A DNA stretch of 64,000 bases from Nocardiopsis mwathae (GCF_014201195.1 NZ_JACHDS010000001.1:3968001-4032000), one strand, 5' to 3'; counted from the first letter of the stretch, positions 19,849-28,759 are shown. Made by a program: numbers and translations. The notes: generated by a model not told the origin, from the letters alone.

Positions 19849-20766
19849 TCAAGACTGATCCGCGATCAGGCGTTGCAGGGAAGCCTCCGCTGGCGGGCCC
19901 CAGGTAGCTTTACCACCCGGGCGGCCATGGACTCCGTTATCACCGATGATCAGGCAAGCAAGTGCCTTGATTAGCGCCCAGCCGCGAGCGCGGCGCAGAG
20001 TCGCAGCGTCAACAGCGGACGAGTAGGTTTGATAGAAGCGGTCGATGACCCCATCGGGCAGAAGGATCCAACAAGCAGCCAGGTCGCAGGCCGGATCCCC
20101 CGCGCACATGTCGCCAAAGTCGACCACGCCGCAGAAGTTGCCGTCCCTTGTCAGAAGATTCGCCGGGTGCAAGTCCCCGTGCAGCCACAGGGGCGGACCT
20201 GTCCAGTCAGGCGCAGCTAGCGCATCCTCCCAGACCTGATGTACGGCATCCGGGTCGGCAATCAACCCACGATCGATTGCCTCGTTGAAGAAGTGCGCGA
20301 AGCCTTCACTGATATCGGCCAGCGACCCACCTCGGCCATTCCGGCCAGCAGGCACGTCGGTAGGCGCAGGCTTATGTAGGGATGCCAGAAAAGCCGCCAA
20401 GGTATCGGCTGCCTTGTTACCGCGAGTCGCAGGAGTGCGGTCAGCAGGTTCGCCGGCGACCCAGGTCGTGACAATCCAGGGACGCGGGAACCGCTCGGAA
20501 GGCTCACCCAGACGCTGTGGCACAGGTACTTCCAAGGGAAGTCGGGGCGCTATGGCAGGTAGCAAGGTGTACTCCTTAAGGAGTAAGTCGCCTGCGTCCC
20601 CGGTGGCCCAAGGCAGCCTGACCGCAAGGTCGTCGCCGAGCCGCCACAGCTGATTATCCCACCCGTGAGCCCCAAATGTCAGCGGCAAGTCAGCCAAGTC
20701 AGGGTGCTGGTCGCGGAGTAGCTCTGCAATCAGATCCGCGGTAATCTCACTCTCTGTGCCCTCCAT
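19849..20766 (-). CDS. Aminoglycoside phosphotransferase family protein
   Basis: 305 residues from ATG 20766; AAAGGAG lies 13 bases upstream. APH fold: N-lobe with GWDNQLWRLGDDLAVRLPW, catalytic loop LHGDLHPANLL (H-G-D-x-x-x-x-N) and the metal motif VVDFGDMCAGDPACDLA. This subgroup (macrolide 2'-phosphotransferase/APH-like kinases) is common in actinomycetes and phosphorylates small hydroxylated molecules. It is GC-richer than the lipoprotein genes either side. Lies between the two copies of the direct repeat. Confidence 0.85.
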   Translation of the reverse strand: MEGTESEITADLIAELLRDQHPDLADLPLTFGAHGWDNQLWRLGDDLAVRLPWATGDAGDLLLKEYTLLPAIAPRLPLEVPVPQRLGEPSERFPRPWIVTTWVAGEPADRTPATRGNKAADTLAAFLASLHKPAPTDVPAGRNGRGGSLADISEGFAHFFNEAIDRGLIADPDAVHQVWEDALAAPDWTGPPLWLHGDLHPANLLTRDGNFCGVVDFGDMCAGDPACDLAACWILLPDGVIDRFYQTYSSAVDAATLRRARGWALIKALACLIIGDNGVHGRPGGKATWGPPAEASLQRLIADQS

Positions 20767-21027
20767 AAAAACCACTCTACTCCTTTGCTTCAAGCAGAAG
20801 GGTTATAGGGGTGGGCGCATTCTCGGATTCTGAGAGTACAGTGGGAGCGCGCAGGTCACGTCGAGACCGGCCAGTAAATTCTGGCCTCGGGACGCATCAC
20901 CGAAACCGGCAACGTCCTCGCTAACTCCGGCGGCCACTGGATGGATGTCGCGGCACTCGGAGATCCTGTTGGGTCCGAAGCACTGATCCGCAGGCGAACC
21001 GATCAACCCCAAAACCTGACCAGGCAC

Positions 21028-21675
21028 CTATAGCTTGTCTAGAACCTCGCGAGCAACATAGGATGACATATCAATCAATTCCTCATCGTCGTAGATTGAT
21101 TTATCCTCATTGGCATCTACTCCAAAGTACCAAACGTTGACCCTATACCTGTCTTCCACTGCATAGAGATTGGCGATCGCCGGCCAACGCATGTCAGTGA
21201 CTATGTTGACTCTTGCATCTTCACCGACACCTTCAACTTCTTTTCCTTTATGGGAGTTTGGCAGAACATAGCCAGAGTAAGGGTAGGGTGAAACAACGAG
21301 ACCGATGCTGAGATTGCGAAGCTCCCCGCTCTCCTTGTCTTCAGCCTCCCAATAGCAGGACAGCTCTAGCTCACCGCTAGAATAGTTAGCAGAATCTGGA
21401 TCCCCCAAATCCTCCACCAGTTCGCCGCCTCCTGCCACCCCAAGAGCCCTCTCTAGAGCATCATCCGGGAGAATCTCGCAAAGGTTAGGCGGTGCAATAT
21501 CAACTGGGTTTCTAAATTCCTTCGATGAGACTGGTGATGGGGAACTTGAATCATTGGCTTTTTCGCCATCAGATTTCGGTTGAGCACAAGAAGCCATCGA
21601 GGCCATGATTACCAGCGAAGCAATGGCCGAACGACCAAGAGGTCCTACACCAAAAGAAAATGAATAAGGCCTCAA
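21028..21675 (-). CDS. DUF3558-type lipoprotein
   Basis: 215 residues if the TTG at 21675 is used; it follows a strong GGGGAGG. A longer frame starts at TTG 21720. The signal peptide ends in MASMASC, a lipobox. The mature part begins with a Ser/Pro linker and then PPNLCEILPDDALERALGV, the recognisable DUF3558 opening with its conserved Cys; a second Cys (LELSCYWEA) follows. DUF3558 lipoproteins of actinobacteria are surface-exposed and of unknown function. The gene follows the ESX-like fragment at 21727 by 50 bases. AT-richer than the core genome. Confidence 0.75.
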   Translation of the reverse strand: MRPYSFSFGVGPLGRSAIASLVIMASMASCAQPKSDGEKANDSSSPSPVSSKEFRNPVDIAPPNLCEILPDDALERALGVAGGGELVEDLGDPDSANYSSGELELSCYWEAEDKESGELRNLSIGLVVSPYPYSGYVLPNSHKGKEVEGVGEDARVNIVTDMRWPAIANLYAVEDRYRVNVWYFGVDANEDKSIYDDEELIDMSSYVAREVLDKL

Positions 21676-21726
21676 TTTCCTCCCCTTCTCAAATTCAGGA
21701 TATCGTCTCCTCGAAAGCAAATCCTT

Positions 21727-22466
21727 TTATTCATCTTTCAGCATGTTCTCCAATTCTCCGGACCTCAGGCTCTCGCGCCCTTCCTTCGTATTCTGGTAGT
21801 GAAGTTCACGCTTCGCTTTATTATAGCTACCGAACGAGTCTTCGGTGAACCGTCCCATTTCGGCGATTTCCCTAGCGGAAAGCTGATCGAGGATCTTATC
21901 CGAACCTGCCGCGCTGCTGTATTTATCTCCCTCACTACCCCCATCGGTAGGCTCATACCTCCATTTCTCGCGGTCGAATTCAATGACGTTTCCGTTCATC
22001 ATCTCCTCCGGAATTTTCTCTCTAATCTCTCCACTTTCACCTGCGTTTATCTTGCGTTGGATGAGATGCAGAAGCACCTTTTCTCTAATTTGCTCCTCAT
22101 CAGTATATCCGTCAGTTCGTTGGTCTACCATTCCCGGGGCCTTGAAGAACTTCTCTAGAGCCTCATCCTTCACATAGCCCCCAACAGCAGCGGCGACTTC
22201 TCCTCCGAATTTTAGATTTCCAAGAGAATTTTCCCCAGCGTCCCCTGCAATTTTCCAAAGCTTCTTGATTCTCTCATTCTGCTGGTACTCTTCCTCATAA
22301 CGCAGCAATGATTCATTTCTCAGTGCAGTGTCAACAAGCCCACCAAGGGTACCGACTGCAGATCCATTCTCCACTGGCCTGCCTTCTGCAGCGTACCTTC
22401 GCATAGTAGCTTTTTCGTATCCTTCAGCAACATTGATCGTCTGTGCCGCTATATCGTCCTCGGACA
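21727..22466 (-). pseudogene. 3' part of a second large ESX-like gene, cut by an IS
   Basis: The frame codes for a charged, helical C-terminal region (ALRNESLLRYEEEYQQNERI, DEEQIREKVLLHLIQRKI, VIEFDREKWRYEP, LDQLSAREIAEMGRF) and ends at 21727. At about 22466 the coding sense changes abruptly into the IS630 fragment, and the upstream residues of the open frame come from transposon DNA. The order (large protein, then lipoprotein) repeats that of 24066/23472. No start or N-terminal domain survives. Confidence 0.6.
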
Positions 22467-23335
22467 TGAGGTACACGGCGACCGGAGCGCCGCCGAAGCT
22501 CACGGATGACGAACGGGGCAGGCTGTACAACTGGATCGTCGGGAGTGACCCCCGGAGGCACGGCTTCGAATTCGCCCTGTGGACGCGGGAGATCATCACT
22601 GATCTGATCAAGCGGAAATTCGGTGTCGGCTACACCCCTCAAGGAATCGGGAATCTCCTGCGCGGAATGGGACTGTCGCCGCAACGCCCGATCGTCCGGG
22701 CCTATGAACAAGACGCCGAACAGGTGCGGGCATGGAAGGAAGAGGAGTACCCCCGTATCCAGCAAGAGGCCGTTTCCGCAGGTGCGAGCATCTTCTTCGG
22801 CGACGAGGCCACTGTGCGGACCGACTACCACGCCGGAACCACATGGGGCGCGGTCGGCCGCACGCCGATCGTCCAGGGCAGCGGAAACCGGATGTCGGTC
22901 AATATGATCTCCGCCGTCAGTGCGCAAGGAAAGATGCTTTTCTCCTTCGTGGACGAGGGACTGACCAGCGAGGCGTTCATCTAGTACCTGGCCAAGCTGC
23001 TCAACGACATTCCCGGCAAGATATTCCTGATCGTCGACCGCGCGCCGTCGCACACCTCGCGAGCGACACGGAAGTTCGTCGAGTCCACGCGGGGAAGACT
23101 CACGTTGTTCTATCTTCCGCCGTACTCCCCGCAGCTGAATCCCGATGAGTGGGTCTGGAAGAACATCAAGAACGACAACGTTGGACGGGCTGCTGTGCGA
23201 ACACGCGACGAGATGAAGAAACGGATCGATCAGGCGGTGGAGCGGCTCCAGAGCACTCCCGAGATCGTCCGCGGCTTCTTTCGGGATGTCGATCTAGCCT
23301 ATATCGCTAATGCTGATATGTGGCCAGCAACTTAG
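22467..23335 (+). mobile_element. IS630-family transposase, 5'-truncated with an amber codon
   Basis: The plus frame begins inside the linker (GAPPKLTDDERGRLYNWIVG) and lacks the usual N-terminal helix-turn-helix domain. The DDE core follows: IFFGDEATV (first Asp), IFLIVDRAPSHTS (second Asp), YLPPYSPQLNPDEWVWKNIK (final Glu). One TAG at 22982-22984 splits the frame between EAFI and YLAKLL; both halves are in the same frame. The element is therefore inactive unless the TAG is read through. The left border at about 22466 lies within the truncated ESX-like gene; the right border was not resolved beyond 23335. Confidence 0.85.
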
Positions 23336-23471
23336 TTTCTGCTTAGTAAGAGAATGATGGTCTATTTAACTACGTCTGTGGTGATACTCGCCCTGCCATT
23401 CTCGCAGCTTTCTCATCACTCCACTCGCTCCGTCGCTGCTCTGAAGCAGTATCGAGCCGTGATTGGCTGTC

Positions 23472-24023
23472 TTACTCCTCACAGTTGAGATAGTCATCAA
23501 TCTGCTCTCGATACGCCGCAAAGGAAGACAACACGTCATCGGAATGGGACTCCATGTACATATTTGCAGCCTCATACCCGCGCATATCAGCACCACAAAT
23601 GGAAATATTGCTGGCGTCCATGTAGTCGCTTAGGGCCTGATCAACATCTGATGCCGACCCACTATCAGGCAACTTCCCTTCCCAGAACTCACCATTCCAT
23701 TTTTCGTTATCTACCTCCACCTCGTAGATTTTTCCATCCAATTCGACGAGGATTCCAGAATCCATGAGGGCACCGACATACCCATCCCCCCGGACTTCAT
23801 TTATGAAGTTTCGGTTCTCATTCGGACTCTTTGAATCAAGAATCCTCTCCAGCGCTTGGACTCTAAACTGTCTTAACTTCCATTCGTTATCCACCTCCTT
23901 CTGAGAGGCGTTCGGAGAGGGGCCGCCCTCAGGGTCGCCATCTCCCAAGATCCTTGAGTCGCATCCTGATGAGAGAGCAGCGCTCACAATGAGAGTCGCC
24001 GTAAGAAGCTTCCTAAGTTTCAT
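23472..24023 (-). CDS. Lipoprotein with shared C-terminal module
   Basis: 183 residues from ATG 24023. The signal peptide (KLRKLLTATLIVSAALSSGC) ends in a lipobox-like SSGC. The mature part contains ILVELDGKIYEVEVDNEKWN, SASDVDQALSDYM and ISICGADMRGYEAANMYM, shared with the lipoprotein at 15279. The same pattern (DPEKWKV, ISDIDQSLSDAM, LPGYEATNRY) closes the 895-residue protein encoded 42 bases upstream. Gene order and spacing imply co-expression with that protein. Whether it is an immunity protein or a surface partner is open. Confidence 0.75.
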   Translation of the reverse strand: MKLRKLLTATLIVSAALSSGCDSRILGDGDPEGGPSPNASQKEVDNEWKLRQFRVQALERILDSKSPNENRNFINEVRGDGYVGALMDSGILVELDGKIYEVEVDNEKWNGEFWEGKLPDSGSASDVDQALSDYMDASNISICGADMRGYEAANMYMESHSDDVLSSFAAYREQIDDYLNCEE

Positions 24024-24065
24024 TCCGGTCCCACGAAGTAGTGTCCTGCAATACACCAGCCCACA

Positions 24066-26753
24066 CTAACCAAGGTGTTTCTCAGTTGACTCATACCTGT
24101 TCTTGTACTGAGTAGTATATCTGTTTGTTGCCTCATACCCAGGCAATGAAGTCCCGTTCTCTCCAGCCCCGAAGGAGAAGTTGACGTTATCCATCGCATC
24201 ACTCAGGGATTGATCGATGTCCGATATGGATGCCTTTGCGTCTGGGTCGTTAAAATCAACCTTCCACTTCTCAGGATCCATTTGAACCCTCACGTCCCCG
24301 GCAGAACTCTTAGTCAGAACTCCATAGTCTTCCAGGCGCTTCGCGAGCGACTCAGAGTTCTTGTCCGCTGAATCCGCAGCGACTTCATCAAGCTTCTTGT
24401 AGTTGCCTTCATTCAACGCACCATTCTCGCTTGAAATGAGGTAATCGAGCGCATTCACGCGCGAGTAGCGGTCAATCTCTTCTCCAAAAGTGTGAGTGCT
24501 GAATTTGGGAGGCCTCGAGGTTTCCCTTTCTATGACGCGATCAATGACTGCATCACTGATGCCATCAATTCCATTCTTCAAATGCTTTCCGATTGCCGGG
24601 AGGGACTCAGCGGCATTGGCACCCTTGTCAGAGAGGAGCTTGGCTATTTTCTTATCGCGCTCCAGAGTGTCAGTCAGGTCCTCACCTCTCAACTCAGCGT
24701 CACGAATAAGAGCAGACTCCATTAGCCTGTTAAGACCTCCAGCATTTGCAGCTGTCTCCGTCTGTTTCCCAGTCTCGAAGTAGATTCCGGCCATTACATT
24801 CGCATAGTCGTCCGTTAGGTTTACGACGCGACCGGCAGTACCGTCGTTGCCCATAAGGTAGGTCATGAACGCCTTCGCTTCTTCTCCACCGATTTGAATG
24901 GAGTTGTTCTCTAGGTGATAGTTTCCGACGCCCTTATATGCGAGTTCAGACTCACCATCGAGTGTGGTCGACTTGGCGAAGCTCGTCATGTAGCTCTCGA
25001 ACACATCAGCTAGTCCATCGACCGCGCGTGTGTTGAACTGTCCGAATCTGGAGTCACCGTAGGACAGGTCTTCGTCCTCGACCCGGACGCCTGTCTTCGT
25101 TAGTTCGTCAAAAGCGCTGCTCGTCGTCATGTTACGGATCAGCCCAGCTGCGGCCTCTCCCGCCCGCTCGCGTGCACTATCGAACGGGCTATACGCATCC
25201 CGCGCGATCCAATCGGTAAGGCCACGAACAGTCTCACCCTTATCGCCCCACTCATAGGAATAGAGGCCGACCAGGACATCCTCTGGGCTGTAGAGGGTGT
25301 TCTGGGAGCCCTCCCCTGTGAGGAGACTGTGATTTCCAGACTCACTCCGCAAAGAGACATCGAGAAGCTGGCGCAAGCCCTCCTCCATGTTCTCCAAGCC
25401 AAGCGCGCCTGCCCCGGAAACCGAGTCGCTTGTGGCAGCGCTGATTCCGAGGTCGACGGCCAAGGCACCGCCCGACATAGCCAAGAACGACGGATCGAAC
25501 GGTCCGCTCTTCCCGTCCTTAAGCGCGCCTCCAAGGGAGGAGGTAAGTGTGGATGAGAACTCCGTTCCACCCTCCGAATATGGGCCTGCGCTACCCAGCA
25601 AGTAGGAAAGGGCAGGAAGGTCCTCTTTCCATTCAACATCGCCATAGAGCTCGTACTTGGGAGTATCTATGGACTGCTCGGCTCCAGTCGGGCCTGCTGC
25701 AGCGTTTCTCAGGCTTTCCGGCAGGCGGTCCCAGCCACCACCATAGCTCTCATTCGAGAGCGTCAATATTCCTTCGCCAAGTGCCTTGGCAAGCTCTCGT
25801 TTTTCTGCATCGCTCATATTGGCGTTCGCTGATTGCGCAAGAAAAACAGGAAGCCTTTCAGCTCCGCTAAGCTTATCAAGTTCATCGAAGAGCCTTTCCA
25901 GATAGGCTGTCGCCTTTCGCTTGGCTTCGGGGTCACTGTAGATGACCGAGCTCTGAGACCCCATAAGTTGAAGGGCAAGCAGGGCCGACCAGTAGGCCTC
26001 ATCCGGCTCCTTACCGTCCGGGCCAAGGTACTTTGCCAGAATTTGAGCGTTTCGACCAGCATCTTCCATTCGGATAGGAAGAGGTTCACCCTGTCCTTTA
26101 ATGTTATATGCAGACCAGCCCATGATTCCAGCATCGACAAGACGTTTGACGTTCTCCGGAGTGGGGCCCTCTTTCAAACGTTCGCCGTGCTCTTCTGCTT
26201 CTTCTTTGAATTTCTTCCACCTCTTGCTAGACCTGGTATTCAGGTCATCCAGCTTCCCAGACAGTTCTCCCAGAATCTCTTTGAACTTGTCGACATAGAT
26301 TCCTGTGTATTGTTGACTAAAGTCGGAGTGTGGGGCTGGACTTGGAGCGTTCACGATTTTGTTAGGGAGTCGCTTTGCTGCGCTCTTTACTGCACTCCCC
26401 CACTCCTCAATGAGGTCGCTTCTATCCTTTTTATAGTCGCCGACAGCTTCGGCCCAGGACAGAGTTTCCTTCGCGCAGAAATTTACGGAATAAGAAGCAT
26501 CCCTCCACAATCCCTCGTTGTAGCCGCTTTGATCCTTCACATTCCAAGAGATCGCATTAGTGAAATGCACCGCTGTATCGTCAAACTGCCCAGACAGCTC
26601 GTTAGAGCGCCCCATGATTCGCGCTCTTAGAATATCCATCTCTCGCGCCCACTTATTGATGTCACCCTGACTGGCTTCAGTATTCCTGGGGTTAAACGAG
26701 AGCCCAAACTCTGACATTGCGGTAGCATTGTAGCTGCTGAGAGAGTCAGCCAT
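24066..26753 (-). CDS. Large ESX/WXG-like secreted protein (895 aa)
   Basis: 895 residues, no signal peptide and no membrane helix. The first 230 or so are helical and WXG-like in layout, with aromatic/Gly turns (ISWNVKDQSGYNEGLWRDAS) and long charged helices (KRWKKFKEEAEEHGERLK). A middle block (GGGWDRLPESLRNAAAGPTG, TDWIARDAYSPFDSARERAG) recalls the large actinomycete proteins that databases call TPR repeat region-containing protein; this label is from memory. The last 100 residues carry DPEKWKV...DIDQSLSDAM...PGYEATNRY, shared with two lipoproteins in this region. The small helical gene 26796-27170 just upstream is a plausible ESX-type partner. AT-richer than neighbours. Confidence 0.7.
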   Translation of the reverse strand: MADSLSSYNATAMSEFGLSFNPRNTEASQGDINKWAREMDILRARIMGRSNELSGQFDDTAVHFTNAISWNVKDQSGYNEGLWRDASYSVNFCAKETLSWAEAVGDYKKDRSDLIEEWGSAVKSAAKRLPNKIVNAPSPAPHSDFSQQYTGIYVDKFKEILGELSGKLDDLNTRSSKRWKKFKEEAEEHGERLKEGPTPENVKRLVDAGIMGWSAYNIKGQGEPLPIRMEDAGRNAQILAKYLGPDGKEPDEAYWSALLALQLMGSQSSVIYSDPEAKRKATAYLERLFDELDKLSGAERLPVFLAQSANANMSDAEKRELAKALGEGILTLSNESYGGGWDRLPESLRNAAAGPTGAEQSIDTPKYELYGDVEWKEDLPALSYLLGSAGPYSEGGTEFSSTLTSSLGGALKDGKSGPFDPSFLAMSGGALAVDLGISAATSDSVSGAGALGLENMEEGLRQLLDVSLRSESGNHSLLTGEGSQNTLYSPEDVLVGLYSYEWGDKGETVRGLTDWIARDAYSPFDSARERAGEAAAGLIRNMTTSSAFDELTKTGVRVEDEDLSYGDSRFGQFNTRAVDGLADVFESYMTSFAKSTTLDGESELAYKGVGNYHLENNSIQIGGEEAKAFMTYLMGNDGTAGRVVNLTDDYANVMAGIYFETGKQTETAANAGGLNRLMESALIRDAELRGEDLTDTLERDKKIAKLLSDKGANAAESLPAIGKHLKNGIDGISDAVIDRVIERETSRPPKFSTHTFGEEIDRYSRVNALDYLISSENGALNEGNYKKLDEVAADSADKNSESLAKRLEDYGVLTKSSAGDVRVQMDPEKWKVDFNDPDAKASISDIDQSLSDAMDNVNFSFGAGENGTSLPGYEATNRYTTQYKNRYESTEKHLG

Positions 26754-26795
26754 GATATCCTCCTGGATGTTATTCAGAAACAGTGGAAGTTGATG

Positions 26796-27170
26796 TTAGT
26801 AGAGCTCTGCGCCCCCAGGGCCCGAGTGTCCCTCACCTGAGCTTTGGTTAATGGGCCTACTAAGGCCAGGCCATGCTCCATTGAATCCTTCCTCTGTTGT
26901 GTCATCATTGCGCCCAATCGCCGCACCACCTGAATGGATATTTTTAGCCAACTGAAGCCCATGTTCTTCAAGCTCTAGAATTGTTTCGGCATAGTTGTCT
27001 CGAAACTTCGGGTAGCCCTCAGCGCACTCTTCTTCCACCGCTGCCTTTTGCGCGCTATTCATGATGTCGTTGAAAGTATCCCGCAGGCCACTCATTGCAT
27101 CCGCAAGTTGAGCTGCTGACCGCGCTTTTCCACTGATCCTGCTCGGATCTCCACCAGATTCGTCAGCCAT
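26796..27170 (-). CDS. Small WXG-like helical protein
   Basis: 124 residues from ATG 27170 (AAAGGCGGG ahead of it). Two long helices (ISGKARSAAQLADAMSGL, CAEGYPKFRDNYAETILELE) separated by a turn, then LAKNIHSGGAAIGRNDDTTE and a flexible Gly/Ser tail. Size and helical hairpin layout fit ESX/WXG100-like secretion partners, although a strict W-x-G is not visible. The 42-base gap to the 895-residue gene indicates an operon. Confidence 0.6.
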   Translation of the reverse strand: MADESGGDPSRISGKARSAAQLADAMSGLRDTFNDIMNSAQKAAVEEECAEGYPKFRDNYAETILELEEHGLQLAKNIHSGGAAIGRNDDTTEEGFNGAWPGLSRPINQSSGEGHSGPGGAELY

Positions 27171-27381
27171 GTGACCCGCCTTTCTCTTGGGCTCGGTGGC
27201 AGTCGCTATCCCCAGGGGCAGCGGCAGCAAGTCGAGGGAGAGGACCTGCCAACAGTCCCGATCCTGCTGGCGCTGGTCCTTCCGGCAGGCACTACCGCGT
27301 ACGTCAGGGCATCGAAGACGTTTCTACCACTGTTGGGTGACACGCCTGAATCCCCCATTGCCCTCAGTGACGGGAGCGCAC

Positions 27382-27476
27382 CTTCGCTCGCCAGATCCTT
27401 TGGGGCAGCACGTGTGGCTGGGAGGCAGTGCACATGCTCTGCCTCCCAGCCACTATTAAGGGATCTGGTGGCGAAG
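27382..27476. repeat. Nested palindrome, MITE-like
   Basis: An inner perfect 15-bp stem (gtggctgggaggcag 27414-27428 with ctgcctcccagccac 27439-27453) sits within an outer imperfect pair near the ends (ccagatcc 27391-27398, ggatctgg 27461-27468, extending towards cttcgc/gcgaag). About 95 bases long. No U-tract follows, so an ordinary terminator is less likely than a small insertion relic. Confidence 0.5.
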
Positions 27477-27555
27477 CCAGTCGCGGGTAAGGCGGACCGG
27501 TGGTGAGGGATGTCGTAGAGAACCACCTCGAATGACTGCAGAACGTAGTCGCCTG

Positions 27556-27980
27556 TCCGAAAGCGGCCAAGTGCTTATCGAGCGCCCGCGACCACTACAG
27601 GGAGAAGAGCGTCGCCGCAGCTCTGGGGAGTCCCTGCGTCAGCGCTGTCCAGGCGAGGGCTCACCCCCACTCGCTGGGACAGCTGTGAGGGGTGCCCAGC
27701 TCACAGGCCGGGCACCCCTACGGGGCCGAGTCGGAATCAGGGGAGGAGGCCGAGGGCGTGGGAGAGGAGCATTAGGGCGAGGATCGTGCAGGAGTAGGGG
27801 AGCTGTTCGTAGAGGGTGAAGAGCGCTCGGGTTTGGCCAGCGGTCTCAGAGAGGACGCGGTGCTTGTAGGTGTAGTAGGCGCGTCTGCGGGCCTGGCTGG
27901 TGGGCCGAACGGTTGAGGCGGGCCGGGGCCGGGTGGGTTGTCTGGTGGCCCACTGGCCCGAGGGGCGGGTGGCCGGGCGC
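27556..27980. repeat. Direct repeat, copy 2 (about 425 bp)
   Basis: Partner of 19151-19575. This copy runs into the intact proline-rich gene, so it is probably the parent. Its left border (27556) is the same base at which copy 1 switches into unrelated sequence. Confidence 0.85.
27688..27719 (-). terminator. Hairpin after the proline-rich gene
   Basis: Ten-base perfect stem (aggggtgccc 27688-27697, gggcacccct 27710-27719) 18 bases past the stop of the gene at 27737-28201; duplicated in copy 1. Confidence 0.6.
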
Positions 27981-28201
27981 GGGCCGACCGGGGCCTTGGG
28001 GCGGGTCGCGCGGGCGGGCGGGGCTGTGGGCCGCGCCGGGTAGCTGGGCTGGGTGGCGTACGGGCTGGGGCCGGGCAGGCGTGCGCGGTCCGGGGCCGTT
28101 GCTGGCCGGAGGGCCGCGTAGGGCCGCGGTCGCGGCGTTGCTGGACGGCTGGCCGCAGGGCTCGCCGGGTCGGGTGGTTGTCGGAGCTGTCGTGGGGGCA
28201 T
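27737..28201 (-). CDS. Proline-rich protein with C-terminal membrane segment
   Basis: 154 residues from ATG 28201, preceded by GGGAGGGG. Residues 1-85 are Pro/Ala/Arg-rich and likely disordered. A basic stretch (RPTSQARRRAYYTYKHR) then leads to one hydrophobic helix at the C-terminus (LPYSCTILALMLLSHALGLL), a tail-anchored layout. No known domain. Its 3' end is duplicated at 19332. Next on the strand is the ESX-like pair. Confidence 0.6.
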   Translation of the reverse strand: MPPRQLRQPPDPASPAASRPATPRPRPYAALRPATAPDRARLPGPSPYATQPSYPARPTAPPARATRPKAPVGPRPATRPSGQWATRQPTRPRPASTVRPTSQARRRAYYTYKHRVLSETAGQTRALFTLYEQLPYSCTILALMLLSHALGLLP

Positions 28202-28381
28202 CGGTCCCCTCCCGGGGTGTGGCTGGTCGGAGTTGCCTGGGGGGTGGGTGTCCGCCCCGTCTCCCCTTGCACGGGGCGGACACCCGGTGGCGGCGCTCAG
28301 CGGGGGCGGCTCTTCCCCTCCCGATTCCGGGAGCCGGCCGCAGCGCCTGCGGGATAGGCTTCTGGCCTTGCTATTCCCCTG

Positions 28382-28759
28382 CTATTCGGTGCTGTCGAGG
28401 ATGAGGATGTTGCGGATCCGGCGCGCGGTCTCGGAGATCTCCTCGACGGGGAGGAGACGGGTCACCTCTGGCTCGGCCGTCTCGCTGTCGAACCGCTCCC
28501 CCGGCCACAGCAGCCACCACCACGGGTGGGCGTTGACCGGGTCGGGCCGAAGGATCGCCCGCTGCGTGCACTGCACGCACACCCGTCGCAGCCCCTGCTG
28601 CCACCGGGAGGAGTCCGGGAGGACGTACGCGTCGACCACCGAGACCGACACGTCGATGCTCGCCCCGAGCCGCCGCGCTTCCAGCTCCTTAGCCAGGGCC
28701 TGGAGGGGGTGCAGCGGCGAGGCGGAGAGGGAGGACGGAGGAGAGAAGTAGCTGGGCAT
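28382..28759 (-). CDS. Hypothetical protein, divergent to the XRE regulator
   Basis: 125 residues from ATG 28759; an upstream ATG at 28801 in frame is possible. Soluble, with VCVQCTQRAILRPDPV (two Cys in C-x-x-C) and WWWLLWPGERFDSET. No recognised domain. It is divergently placed from the XRE gene at 28932; similar small proteins are often next to XRE/DUF397 pairs in actinomycetes, and the intervening 170 AT-richer bases probably hold both promoters. Confidence 0.6.
   Translation of the reverse strand: MPSYFSPPSSLSASPLHPLQALAKELEARRLGASIDVSVSVVDAYVLPDSSRWQQGLRRVCVQCTQRAILRPDPVNAHPWWWLLWPGERFDSETAEPEVTRLLPVEEISETARRIRNILILDSTE

Noticed and set aside
27532..27819. 95-residue plus-strand frame within the direct repeat, with a partner at 19166-19414
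   Set aside because: Both are antisense to the proline-rich gene and its downstream hairpin; Arg/Gly-rich, no start signal.
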